Shown here: in pieces, positions 15,488 through 25,612 of the stretch
Layout of the letters: each line of letters begins with the position of its first letter
How positions within the stretch are numbered: position 1 is the stretch's first letter
Assembly (NCBI GenBank): GCA_943704525.1
Contig: CALSCQ010003231.1
Coordinates: 1 to 47,514 of the forward strand
Length of the DNA: 47,514 nt
Direction of reading: 5' to 3'
Source: Pigoraptor vietnamica
Lineage: Eukaryota; Opisthokonta; Filasterea
Position numbers and translations under genes: made by a program
Notes under the pieces: model-generated
What the model saw: only the letters and a program-made list of their open reading frames with translations
What the model was told of the DNA's origin: nothing
Databases searched by the model: none

Positions 15488-18400
15488 AAGGGAGGAGGGG
15501 TGAGACAGAGAGAGAGGAGGAATGTGGCAATGACTCCCGCTGTTGTAATCGCGTGGCTTTGCACACACACATGTGTCTCGATGCACTCCACTTGGTGCTT
15601 GTAACATGTGCTTACAGAACGCCTGCGCAGCGCCCTCGGCCACATACGCCGACCACGGCGCATTTCGCAACACGCCCCTCGTCATCGACAACGGCTCTTA
15701 CGCCTGTCGCGCGGGATGGGCTGGCGAAGCGCAGCCGCGGCTGCAGTTCAAGAGCATGGTTGGGCGCATCCGGGCACAGAGCGAGGTCGGTCCCTCGTTA
15801 CAGTTGTGTGTTCATGTGTGTGTCGGCAAAACTGGATTGAGAGTTCGGAAACGGTTCATTTTTACGTGCTCTTATCGTGTGCGTTTGCGCAGATTTATGT
15901 CGGCAATGAAATTCGGGACGCGGAGCATTCCAAGTGGTCGCTTCGCACGCCGTTCGAGAACGACATTGTCGTCAATTACGCCACGCAGGAGGAGATCTTC
16001 GACCACATCTTCACCCGTCTCGGCATTAGCGGCAGTGGAGGGCGCCTGGGCCATCCCGTCGTGCTCACCGAGTGCCTTGCGAACCCGCCGGCGTGTCGCA
16101 AGGCCATGTCAGAGCTGCTGTTCGAGTGCTACGGCTGCCCGTCGGTCGCGTACGGCGTCGATGCGTTGTTCAGCTATGCGGGGGAAGGCGGACTCCTGCA
16201 AGGTACTGCTTGCCTTTCGGTTACACCGCACTTGTTGTTGTGCCACACAATTTTGTTCACCAGAGCTAACAGCGCGCGTTCACCCACAACGCACAGGAGG
16301 CACGCTCGCGGACGGCATCGTTCTCTCCTTTGGACACCATGCGACGAGCGTCCTCCCCGTCATTGGCGGTCGTTTCGCTGGATCTTACTGCAAGCGCGTC
16401 AATGTGGGCGCCAGTGACGTGTTGGCTCGCCTCCAGAGGATAGTGCATATGAGATACCCTCATCACAGGTGCGCCTTTTTTTGTCGCCACATTGGTGTGT
16501 TCTATAATTCATTTCGCTGTGGAGAAGGTGCGAGTCATTGGTCGCGTTACGTGGGCTTGCTTCGGGTCTGTTGAGTCTTAACGCGCTGTGTTGTGTCCAT
16601 CGTCCATCTCAGGGCGGCTTTCACTTCACTCCGAGCGAGCGAGGTCCTCCGCAAGCTGTGCGATGTGGCAACGAATTACGATGAAGCTCTCTCGCTGTTT
16701 TCTGGGCATCCGGCGGACGGTATTGATGCGCTGACGTATGCGAGGCAACACCCGTACGTTCGTGTGGTTGAATTCCCGCGCCCCGAGGCGTCGGAATCTG
16801 CGCCGGACGATGCGACCGCTGAGGCGAAAGAGAACAGGCGGAAGGCGCACTTGCAGAAGCTGCAGCTGATGATGGCAGAGCGGCGAAAGCAAAAGGTACG
16901 GCGAATGGGTCTTCGCTGGTATTACGCGGACCAGCTGCGGTGATATGTGGATGGTGGTACTTGCGCACAATCTCGTCGTGGCGATTGGCTAATATGCGTG
17001 CGATTGGGCTAATATGCGTGAAAATCTCGGTCGTAGGTCGCTGATATGGAAGAGCAGTTGCGAGAGATGGAGGCGCTCAAGGACAAAATTGCTGCGTCCG
17101 GTTCGAGCACGCTTACTCCCGCTCTCAAGAAGGCGCTCACAAAGGTTCGTGTAACGTTTCATACGAGCAAACACGTAAAGTTACGTGCGAGCAGAGACGT
17201 ATATGTTTCTTGTTTTTCTAATCACGCTTCCTGTGTCTCGCAGATGAGCATGTCCTCCGTAGAGGAGCTCGAGTCTGCGTGCATTGACGTTGCGGCGAAG
17301 GTCAAGAAAGCCAGGAACAAGATGAACGGCATTGTGGAGGAGGCCCCCGTCGCGGACACGCAGGAGGCGCTTGCGGCCAAGTTCCCCTTGGTGGACGTGC
17401 CGGACGAAGAGCTTGACGAGGGTCAGCGAAAGGAGAAGGTGAGGTGCTCGCTTTTACGGCGTGCGCCTTTTCCTGTCCCGGGCGAGGCACACTGTCGACT
17501 GACGGCGTTTTCGTGCTTGTGCCTGGTGCAGAGGAGACAGCGCTTTCTTAGGAGCGCCGCGGAAGGTCGCGCGCGTGCGAAGCGATTGCGAGAAGAGCGT
17601 CGAAGCTTGCTTTTGGAGAAGGAACGCCATCAGACGGAGGAGCGTGAGAAGGTGAGCCTCTTGTTCGTCCCCTTGTCTCCGAGGTTTTACAGTCCTGCAT
17701 GATGTTATCAATTCTGTTCGACTGTTTTCTCGCTCTCATTGGACGCTGATCTGCAGGATCCGGAGGGATGGCTCCGAGGGATGCGGTCGCGGAGAGAGGG
17801 CATTGTGGCTTGCATTGAAGACCGGCGACGAAAACGCTCCATGCTCAGCGATCGTCGCTCTGCGGCGTCGAAGCAGCGCATGCGCCTGATTGTCCAGCAG
17901 GTGTGCGTCTGAGGCCATCGCTTCTTACACGTATCAGTCAAATCGTGTGTTAACGCCGTCGTCACTTTCGCGTCCTCAGACTGACAATGCCCAGCGGCGG
18001 GCGCGGGATGGGAAGGCGGAGGACACCTTTGGCATGGACGACAGCGACTGGAACGTTTATCGCGAAATTGTGGGTGTCCGGAGCTGTGCTTTGCGTGCGA
18101 TTCAGTCAATCAAGCGCGAGGCCGTGGTTGACTCCGTGCGATTTTTTCTTGTGTGTGTGTGTGTTACAGCAAAAGCCAACGGAAGGGGACGACAGCGAAG
18201 GAGAGCGCGCCCTCAACGAGGAGCTGCAGGAGGTGGAGGGCTATCTGCGCAAATTCGATGCGGACTTTGAGGTCGGCGAGGCCAGCGCACCGGTGACTGT
18301 GATGGTGAGCTTCATTGTCGCTGGTGTTAGTTAGTTTCTATTATATAGGTATCGTACTTATTGTTCGTTGACAGTTGGCGACGTATGTTTGTCTGAATTG

Positions 18401-19162
18401 TTGGATGGTCTTGTCAATGGTGTTGTTTTTTTTTTATTGATTTGTACCTTGTGATTTTTTTTTAAATATTTTTTTGTGTTAATTTGTACCCTGTGGCCGG
18501 CAGGACGACAACTACTATCGCGTTGCGCTGGGTCTCGAGCGCTTCATGGCGCCCGAGATTCTCTTTCAGCCGGGAATGGTTGGCGTCGACCAGTGCGGCA
18601 TTGTGGACACGCTCGCTTTCGTCCTCAGGCGGATGGAGCTGGACGGCATCAGCGTGCCAAAGGTACGATGACTGAGGTCTCGGTCTGGGTTTTCATTTTT
18701 TGTTTCGTTGACTTTCTTTTTTTTTTTTTTTGGGTTCCGTTTTTCCCTTCATGCTTTTTTCCCCCATTTATTCGGTCTCGTTAGTGCGCTCGAGTTTTCG
18801 TTTAATTGCGGTGGAGCCAAATGAATGCCTGTCAACTTGTGCATTAGCTCATTCCGTGTGTTGATTTCTTCCAGCGCTATTTCGTAACCGGAGGCGGCTC
18901 TGCTTTTCCCTCGATGACGGCCCGTGTGGCCTGCGATGTGCGGTCCATCCGCCCAGCCGGTGAAGAGTTTCTCGTGGCGGCGGCAGCGCACCCGTTCACC
19001 AGCGCATGGGAGGGCGCGAGCAAGTGGGCGTCATTTGACGGGGGTTCTCTGTTGAAGAGCGGCGCCATTTCGCGCGCTGACTTTGACGAGAAGGGACACG
19101 ACTATCTTCGCGAGCATGCCGTCTCGAACCCGTATACGCCTGCGCTGGGAGACGCGCCGTGA
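15285..19162 (+). CDS. ARP5: Actin-related protein 5 (INO80-complex subunit)
   Basis: Thirteen exons (15285-15336, 15631-15785, 15893-16202, 16297-16468, 16613-16895, 17037-17144, 17244-17438, 17532-17651, 17757-17900, 17980-18069, 18170-18304, 18504-18662, 18875-19162) join without a stop into about 736 residues. Actin-fold sequence opens with TPLVIDNGSYACRAGWAG and PRLQF. VVLTECLANPPACRKAMSEL then LFECYGCPSVAYGVDALFS follows, as in ARP5. The large ARP5-specific insertion (about residues 225-525) is a charged helical region with RRKAHLQKLQLMMAERR. The actin fold resumes at GLERFMAPEILFQPG, RYFVTGGGSAFPSM and ends DYLREHAVSNPY. ARP5 works with IES6 in the INO80 chromatin remodeller in the nucleus. 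The acceptor of exon 2 is taken as CCTGCGCAG, ten bases beyond another AG-bearing candidate, because only it keeps the frame. Intron 1 contains about 77 bases of TG. Confidence 0.94.
15408..15486 (+). repeat. (TG)n microsatellite in ARP5 intron 1
   Basis: About 77 bases of uninterrupted TG lie in the first ARP5 intron, on the sense strand. This is the longest pure dinucleotide tract in the window. Confidence 0.95.
16982..17020 (+). repeat. 19/20-base tandem duplication in ARP5 intron 5
   Basis: CGATTGGCTAATATGCGTG at 16982-17000 is followed directly by a copy with one extra G. Both are intronic, close to the exon 6 acceptor. Confidence 0.85.
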
Positions 19163-19397
19163 GTGAAGTCGGCGAAGGCGGCGGCGTGGCGAGTGGTGCG
19201 GCGGGACCCGCCCTCGCTCAATCGATTTATTCCTGAATATGTGAGGACCTAAAAACCGCGGGACTCGTGTTCATTCGTTAGACGAGCAATTTGGGTCCTC
19301 TTCACAAGTCGACACATGACATGTATCGGTACAGCGGGCTTTCCTCGGCTACTCTAAATATTCCAGATAAGGCCAACAACCGCACCCCAAACACATT

Positions 19398-22300
19398 TTA
19401 GTCGTCTTGGTCAGGACCCTCGTCCACAATCTCTGGCATATCATCGTCGCTGTCGGCCGCACCCGTGTTGTTGCCGTCCCGCTCGGCGACGGTCCGCTTC
19501 CGGGAGTCCGTATGATGTCCAGCAGTCGTCGCTGGCGAACGTGGAATGACAACGGCCGGCACTCGCTCAATCTCCATAGGTACCCTTCCGTCCTGCGAGA
19601 GAAAAAAAAAAAAGGAAAAGTTAGAATCGAATTATTAACGGAAAAACAACGTATCTGCCACATACGATTTACACAGCACTTGCGCGACGAGTTATCCGCG
19701 CGATATCAAGGAGACTACAAACCTCAGCGCTTCCTGTCATCGTCGTGTCCGCAGTGCGACCACTGAAAAAGGGAGCGGCCGTGGAAGGCGTCACCGAAAC
19801 GGCCGGCTGAGCGATCACAGGCTGCGCAATCGGCAATGTCGGCGCCGCTGCAAAACGCTGCTCAGCATGTAAGTCTGCACCAGGCAGGACGCGCTTTGCC
19901 TCGACGCCCTCCATCGACCCCCCCAGGGCCTCTCCGGTCGCCTCCACCACCGGCAGAGAAGTGTTGTCCATCGTTGGCTGCATCGCGCTCCACCCGAGGC
20001 CACGCGCCCCAAAGCCGCCGCCCGAAATCGGCGCATTCTCTGCGCGGCCTTCGACTTCGGGTTTGCCGTGTTCGTCCGCGTTGTCGGATTGAATATTTCG
20101 GCGCGGCACGGGAAGGAGAGGATGTACCATGGCATCCAGCGCAACAAGACACTGTTCGGCTACCGCGCGCACCTGCACGCGGAAAGAAAAAATGTTTGTT
20201 GAGATTAGGCGCCGAAGGGTCTCGGAGCAAACCGAAAGTGAGTTTCCTATTGTTTTCGACGTGCGCATGACTTGCCTCCAGTGACGGATCCTGTGCGAAC
20301 GACCGAATCAGCGCAAGGATGGCGTGCACGCGTGTCGCACTGAGTGAAGAGAAGGCGGCCACCGTAGACCCCATGGCGCCAACAAGGGCGGCGCGGCAGT
20401 GCGCTTGCGAATACGGTCCCGGAAACGCAGCCGGCGCGTTCTGGCAGCGCTGCACGGCCGTCGCACTACCGACGAGCGTGCTTTCGAGACCGCGGCGCGT
20501 CGGCGCCGGGATGGACGCGGCGTATGCATTCACGATCACCGGGATAGCTACGCGATTATGTGGGTGAGTGCGAATGTTCATATGCCACGCTGAATACAGC
20601 ACTCATTTAAACCAAAATGTACTGTAGTGATTTCGCACTTACACTCGAGTGCCTTGAGCGCGACAATGTGCGCAGAGCTCGCGTGGACGCTGTTCGCGGC
20701 GATCGGAGCGGACGCCTCCTCAAGCTTCCGCCGCTTGCCCGGGCGCATCTGCAGCAAAAGCGCCGGAGCCAAGTCAGCACAGATTGGGTTTTAGCGATCG
20801 ACGCTTGAAAAATGCGGACCAATGATGAAATTGATATTGGACACATTCGGACGCACCCGCTCGACCTCTTTCGCCTCTCCGGCAGCGCCATCGTCCTCGG
20901 CGACCCGCACGTCGTTAACCACCGCCGAGACGAACTCGTCGATCGTGGCGACGGATGCCGCCGGACCGCACGCTATTGTCACCGCTCGCGCACAGTCGTA
21001 AGCGGCGGCGCGAACACGACTGCACAATGGAGTGCGTTACTACGACAGCGAGAGTGCCAATACCCGTGAAAGGCCCAAAAATGGGTACGCGTGCAAGCCC
21101 ACAGATTTTCCAGTGCTCAAAACTGGATGCGCAAGCTCACCCCTTCTCCCTGTCTGTTCCTGGGCCACGAGTCGCGCTCAGCGCCTTCGAACACATTCGC
21201 CAAATAGACGAAGCATAGGGCATCGCGTTGCCTCCACAGCTGCGCACATCGAGGCGCCGTGTTGAATTAGAGTGGGCGAACACGACAGACAGGCTCTTTC
21301 TGTCAAGTTTCGTGATGACGCACCTCACGACAAGGGCTTGCACAAGGGAGAGAGCGGCATTGTGGAACCGCCCCATCGCCAGCGCGGGAATGTCCAGCAG
21401 TCCTCCGCGCACTCCGCCCTGAACGGCACAAGAGAGGCCTCGTGAGTATGACATTTGCACACACAAGAAAGCGAGCGTACAAATCATTCCGCCGTTTGAA
21501 ATTTCCCATGACATACCACTGCGCGGTCGTCCCACGCCAAGACGCGCGTGGAGAGGCCCATGACTTCCTCAACGGGCACCGAAACGAGAAACGTCGCGTC
21601 CGAGAGGAGCATTTCCGACGCAGCAGCTGCCGCAGCCTCAAAGTAATACGAGGCCGAAGGCGACCCCGCGACGATGGGAGCGGCCGCGCGCAAACGATCT
21701 CCCACTCGGGACTGCGACGGCTGTGCCGTCCGGCTCTTTGGAACGGAGGCGTGCGCGCTCTCGAACGTCTCGTTCAGATAAGCAACAAGTGCCTCCAACT
21801 GCGCGCGCCATGCCACTGCTTGCGGCGTGGACGTCGACGCGGTGTGCTGGCCGCCCTGCGACTGCGACCCGTCCGCCGACTGCCCGCCCGGCGCACTCGC
21901 GGCAGCCGGAACACGCGCCAGACACTCGCGCGCTGCTCTCGCAACCGACGGACACGCATCAAAGACGCTCGTAATGCACACTGCCTCAACGCCGTCCACG
22001 TGCGGCCTCATGACACCAGGATAGGCGGTTAGACAGCGAGAGAGTGCGGCAATCGCAGCCACGCGTGTGGACGACGGGGAGCGTGCACCGGCGAGATCCA
22101 CGCAAGACGCGACAAAGCGGGCGACGTGGGACGCGGCCATGTCGCGGCGTTGGTCCGGCGTGTGCGATGCCACCGTCAGAATGCGGCTGCCCACCTCGAT
22201 CGCGCACCGGTGCGACGTGTGCGGGTCAGCGGGCCTCTTGAGGATCTGCAGAGTGGCCGTCATCCACGCGGCCGCAGACTCGGCGAAGATGCCCGGCGTG

Positions 22301-22730
22301 CACTGCCGTAACATGGCGCGGAGAAGAGAGAGGCCGCACCAACGCGCGGCCGCATCGCCAGAGAGCAGAAGCGAGTTGACTTTCTTGACCCATTTCTGAA
22401 TGACGAGTGTCGCGGCGTCGCTCGCATGCTGTGCCACAGCGCACGTGTGAGTCGACAGTTACATGGCACACGGCAGCACTAAAAAAGGCAAGCAATGTGG
22501 GACACACTCATAAGATGACAGAGCACGCATAATAAATGCGAGACTGCAAGACCGGCATCACACACCAGCCGCCCGTCGAACAGCCGGTGCGCCTCCACCG
22601 CCGAGAGAACTCCATGAAGATCGCGCGCCAGCGTCGCATCGTCCGCAGCAAACGTCGTCAGTAGCGTCTGAGACGCCGCCGACGCGTCCATTCTGCAGCT
22701 GCTGTCGAATAGGCGTGCGAAAGGGTCCAT
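19398..22730 (-). CDS. PELP1/RIX1 (Ipi2)-family pre-rRNA processing protein
   Basis: Nine exons (22566-22730, 21517-22428, 21324-21418, 21141-21239, 20857-21019, 20643-20748, 20276-20547, 19723-20172, 19398-19592) join to about 818 residues. Family signals are RWCGLSLLRAMLRQCTPGIF in the RIX1 domain, SVPVEEVMGLSTRVLAW, then VRAAAYDCARAVTIACG and KRRKLEEASAP, in the same order as PELP1. The C terminus is proline/alanine-rich and ends in an acidic stretch (SDDDMPEIVDEGPDQDD). RIX1/PELP1 with TEX10/IPI1 and WDR18/IPI3 acts in ITS2 processing and 60S maturation. Exon 7 leaves by a GC donor (GAG|GCAAGT). Exon 4 (99 bp) is open in two frames; the frame used follows splice phase. A second in-frame ATG is at 22691, so the start is uncertain by 13 codons. 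Confidence 0.82.
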
Positions 22731-22799
22731 CCACAGTTTCACCTCTCGTTTTTTTTGTCGTCAGCACGTGTGTTACTCCTTCCACTTGCCAAACTTTTT

Positions 22800-22831
22800 C
22801 CGAGATCTCGCCAAAGAGTACCGAGATCTCG
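22800..22831. promoter_or_regulatory. Two direct copies of the CGAGATCTCG palindrome
   Basis: CCGAGATCTCGCCAA occurs at 22800 and again from 22821. The spacing is two helical turns. The same palindrome is found in the NOP2/ARP5 divergent gap. Function is inferred. Confidence 0.45.
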
Positions 22832-22937
22832 CCAACTTTTTTCCGAGAAAACTCCCACCCCAGCAACCAATGGCGTGCGTGCGTTCCGACTTTGTCGAGG
22901 TTGCGACAAAATTTCGCCGTTCAAAAAACGCACTTGT

Positions 22938-22992
22938 CACACACACACAAACACACACACACGCGCACGCACACACAACACGCGCATGCACA
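22938..22992 (+). repeat. CA-rich tract, intergenic
   Basis: An interrupted CA/CG dinucleotide tract lies upstream of the USP gene. It is outside any recognised intron and has CA on the sense strand of the downstream gene. Confidence 0.8.
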
Positions 22993-23085
22993 CACAGACA
23001 CACTCGGCACCCTCGACTGAAGCCGTTAATTTGTTGTCGTAAGATTGGCTGCCCTTTTTGTTTGTGGCAATTTGATGCAGCGAGA

Positions 23086-24047
23086 ATGACGCCGCCGCGC
23101 GTGTGGATTGTCGCGGTGAACAGCTCGACGGCCTCGTCGCGGGCGTACGAGTTTCTGCAGGCGCTCCTGAAGAACTCGAGGTTCAAGGATGAAGTCTACG
23201 GTGTGTTTGTTGCGGCTTGATACGGTGTCTTGCGAGACTCTGAAGAGAATGTCGATGTAGTGTTTGCAGCTGCTTTGTTGCGCTTGCCCTGCGTGTGTGA
23301 CGAGATGCGCGGAGAATGTTTTTTTGTCGCGACCTCATTCATGGGGTGGTATTCCTCTGTGTGAAGAGACGGAGATTGAAATTCCGTGCGATCGCATTTG
23401 CGCGCTGTGTGTTGAGATCGACGATAAATGTTTGTTGATGGCGCTGCGTGCACCCCAACCGTACCATCGAATTGACGGTTGTTGGACGTCGCAGCGTACC
23501 ACGTGTACGAACCATCGGAACAGGCGTCGCTACCCGCGAGTCAGCGCGCTGATTACATTCGGAAGACGTACGATCAGCTCGGCATGGAGTGGAAGGTATT
23601 TCATCCCAACACGCAACACATAGCACCCAAACACGCAACATGTAGAGTACTTTGTAGTTCTCCTACGCATTCGCTGCAATCGCACGCAACACATAACATA
23701 CTTTCTACGAACACAAAGCGCGTTTGCATGTGGGAGGTGTTTTGTGGACCTAACGCATCTGTCGGTTATTTTCTTGGCAGATGAAAGCGGCGGGCTCGCA
23801 GCATCTCAAGTTTCAGGCCGGCACGGTCGAAAAGAAGGGCCGCCACATTCACCAGTGCATTGCGGACATCGCAAAGCAACACACGGCAGATTATATTGTC
23901 GTCGGTTCCGGTCGCGCCGAGCGCAAGTGAGTGTTGTGCCGTGTGTAGCTGATTTTGTGTGTGCGTGTGTGTGTGTGTGTGCGTGTGTGTGTGTGTTTTT
24001 GTGTGTGTGTGCGTGCGTGTGTGTGCGCGTGCGTGTTTGTGTGTGTG

Positions 24048-24078
<31 letters not shown>

Positions 24079-24083
24079 TTGTG

Positions 24084-24114
<31 letters not shown>

Positions 24115-25354
24115 TTGTGTGTGTGCGTGCGTGTGTGTGTGCGTGTTTTCAGTGCGGTGTATGTGCGTGCGTGGACGCGTGTATATTCTGTATGTGAACT
24201 GGCCAAAAGTTCCTTGCGAATTGCTCACCGATGCCGCTCGATGTGATGTAATCCAGGGAAACGCTCGGCAGCGTGGCGTTCCACTTGCTTGGCGTGGCCA
24301 ACTGCGCCGTTCTGTGCGTCAAGACACAGGCGCTCCACAAGGCCCCGTCGGTGATGCAGTGAGTTTGCGGCGGCTGAACGTGGTGTCGATTAAGGGTCAC
24401 GCACGCATTCACCGCTTCGTTTTTGCACACGCCTGCATGCGCAAGGGTCACGCACACATTCACCGCTTCGTTTTTGCACACGCCTTGCATGCGCAAGGGT
24501 CACGCACACATTCACCGCTTCGTTTTTGCACACGCCTGCGTGTTACATGTTCACTTGCGTTGTCTATCAACGTTGCTCACACACGCTTCCGCGCGTCCGT
24601 TTGTGCCAGCTTCATGCTCGCGGTCAACGACAGCAAGGCGTCTGAACAGGCGCTCGAGGAGGTGTCTGCCTTTGTTCCGCCGCACAAGCTCACGGTGGTG
24701 AACTGCTCGTTGAATCCGAAGGAGAGCGAGTCGGTTGTCAAGAGCTACACGAAGAAGGTCGCGGACAAGAAGGTGCGGGCCTCATCCTCTGCCGCGCACG
24801 TCCCTCGTGGCTGGGAGATGTTACCACCCTCTTGCTTTTCTGGACACGGTCGCTTTATTTAGGCCACTTTTTTTTCTTTATTTCCCTCTTCTTTGTGTAT
24901 GCTTCCACGGAATGTAGAGCAATCCTTGTCCTCCCACCTCCCCTCTTCCTTTGGTCACACACATGCCAATTGCTTATTCTGCTGGTGCGTTTGCGCAGAT
25001 TGACGCCGAGGTTATAGGGCGGGCCATTCAGCAGGCGCGCTCTGTCGGCGAGGAGATCTGCGAGGCTGCCGACGACTACGACGTGGACCTCATCATCCTC
25101 GGACACCTCAGGTGAGCGCGCGTGCTGAATGCGCGCGATAAGGGCCGTCTGCTGTCACGGAGGCCGTTTACGCTGGCGTAGTCGGGGACGCACACCTGTT
25201 ATGTTTGCCGGTCCGACCTTGTCGATTCGTTTTCTTTGGAGTTTCCTCTGAAAATCGCCCCTAATCTCCCATCGCAAGCACTGAGACGATGGGATCCGTG
25301 TCCAAGTACACGGTCAAGAATGCTCAGCGACACGTCCTCGTCATCCGCAAATAG
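23086..25354 (+). CDS. Tandem universal stress protein (two USP domains)
   Basis: Seven exons (23086-23200, 23495-23595, 23781-23926, 24257-24358, 24610-24772, 24999-25111, 25279-25354) join to 271 residues. Domain 1 (about 1-155) starts RVWIVAVNSSTASSRAYEF, has ADYIVVGSGRAERKETLGSV and ends VANCAVLCVKT. Domain 2 (about 165-271) starts HFMLAVNDSKASEQALEE, has VDLIILGHLSTETMGSVSKY and ends AQRHVLVIRK. Both fit the alpha/beta USP fold. The usual nucleotide-binding loop of ATP-type USPs (G-x2-G-x9-G-S/T) is shortened in both domains, so ATP binding is doubtful. USP proteins respond to stress or bind nucleotides; the role here is not shown. Introns 3 and 4 carry a GT repeat and a 51-base minisatellite. 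Confidence 0.9.
23957..24150 (+). repeat. GT-rich microsatellite in USP intron 3
   Basis: About 190 bases of (GT)n interrupted by GC and TT units fill most of the third intron, in the sense orientation. The tract starts about 30 bases from the GTGAGT donor. Confidence 0.92.
24392..24540 (+). repeat. Minisatellite of about 51 bases, three copies, USP intron 4
   Basis: Copies begin at about 24392, 24443 and 24495 with AAGGGTCACGCAC and continue ATTCACCGCTTCG, TTTTTGCACACGCCT and GCATGCGC. They differ at only a few positions, so the expansion is recent. Confidence 0.92.
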
Positions 25355-25612
25355 CACTGCTCCCTTGCATACGCTCGGAATTTGCGCGCTCGCTCTCGTG
25401 TGCACGCACGCATTGTTTTAGCGCACACCAACGTCACTCTGCGTCACCCTCTGCCATTGCGCGGTTGTCTATGGCACTTGCGTTGTCATCGTTTTTGAAA
25501 ATATATTGGGAGAGAAAAACTTGCGCCGTGACTGCAGTTCAACCACGCCACCATCGCATCCGCTCTCTCTCTCTCTCTCTGTGTGCGCGCGCGTGCGCAA
25601 TGCGACTCCATC

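Larger units (their letters stand above)
22731..23085. promoter_or_regulatory. Divergent promoter region between PELP1/RIX1 and the USP gene
   Basis: The 355-bp gap contains a CACGTG (about 22765-22770), two copies of the palindrome CGAGATCTCG 21 bases apart, each followed by CCAA, a CA-rich tract (22938-22992) and a possible 46-base leader intron (GTAAGA near 23039 to GATGCAG at 23080) just before the USP ATG. Confidence 0.5.

Noticed and set aside
21141-21239. Alternative frame of PELP1/RIX1 exon 4 (LCFVYLANVFEGAERDSW)
   Set aside because: It looks more protein-like than the chosen frame, but needs a phase-0 junction that neither neighbouring splice site offers. The 99-bp length keeps the downstream frame either way; cDNA would settle it.
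24392-24540. CRISPR-like spaced repeats
   Set aside because: The copies are directly tandem without unique spacers and lie in a eukaryotic intron; this is a minisatellite.
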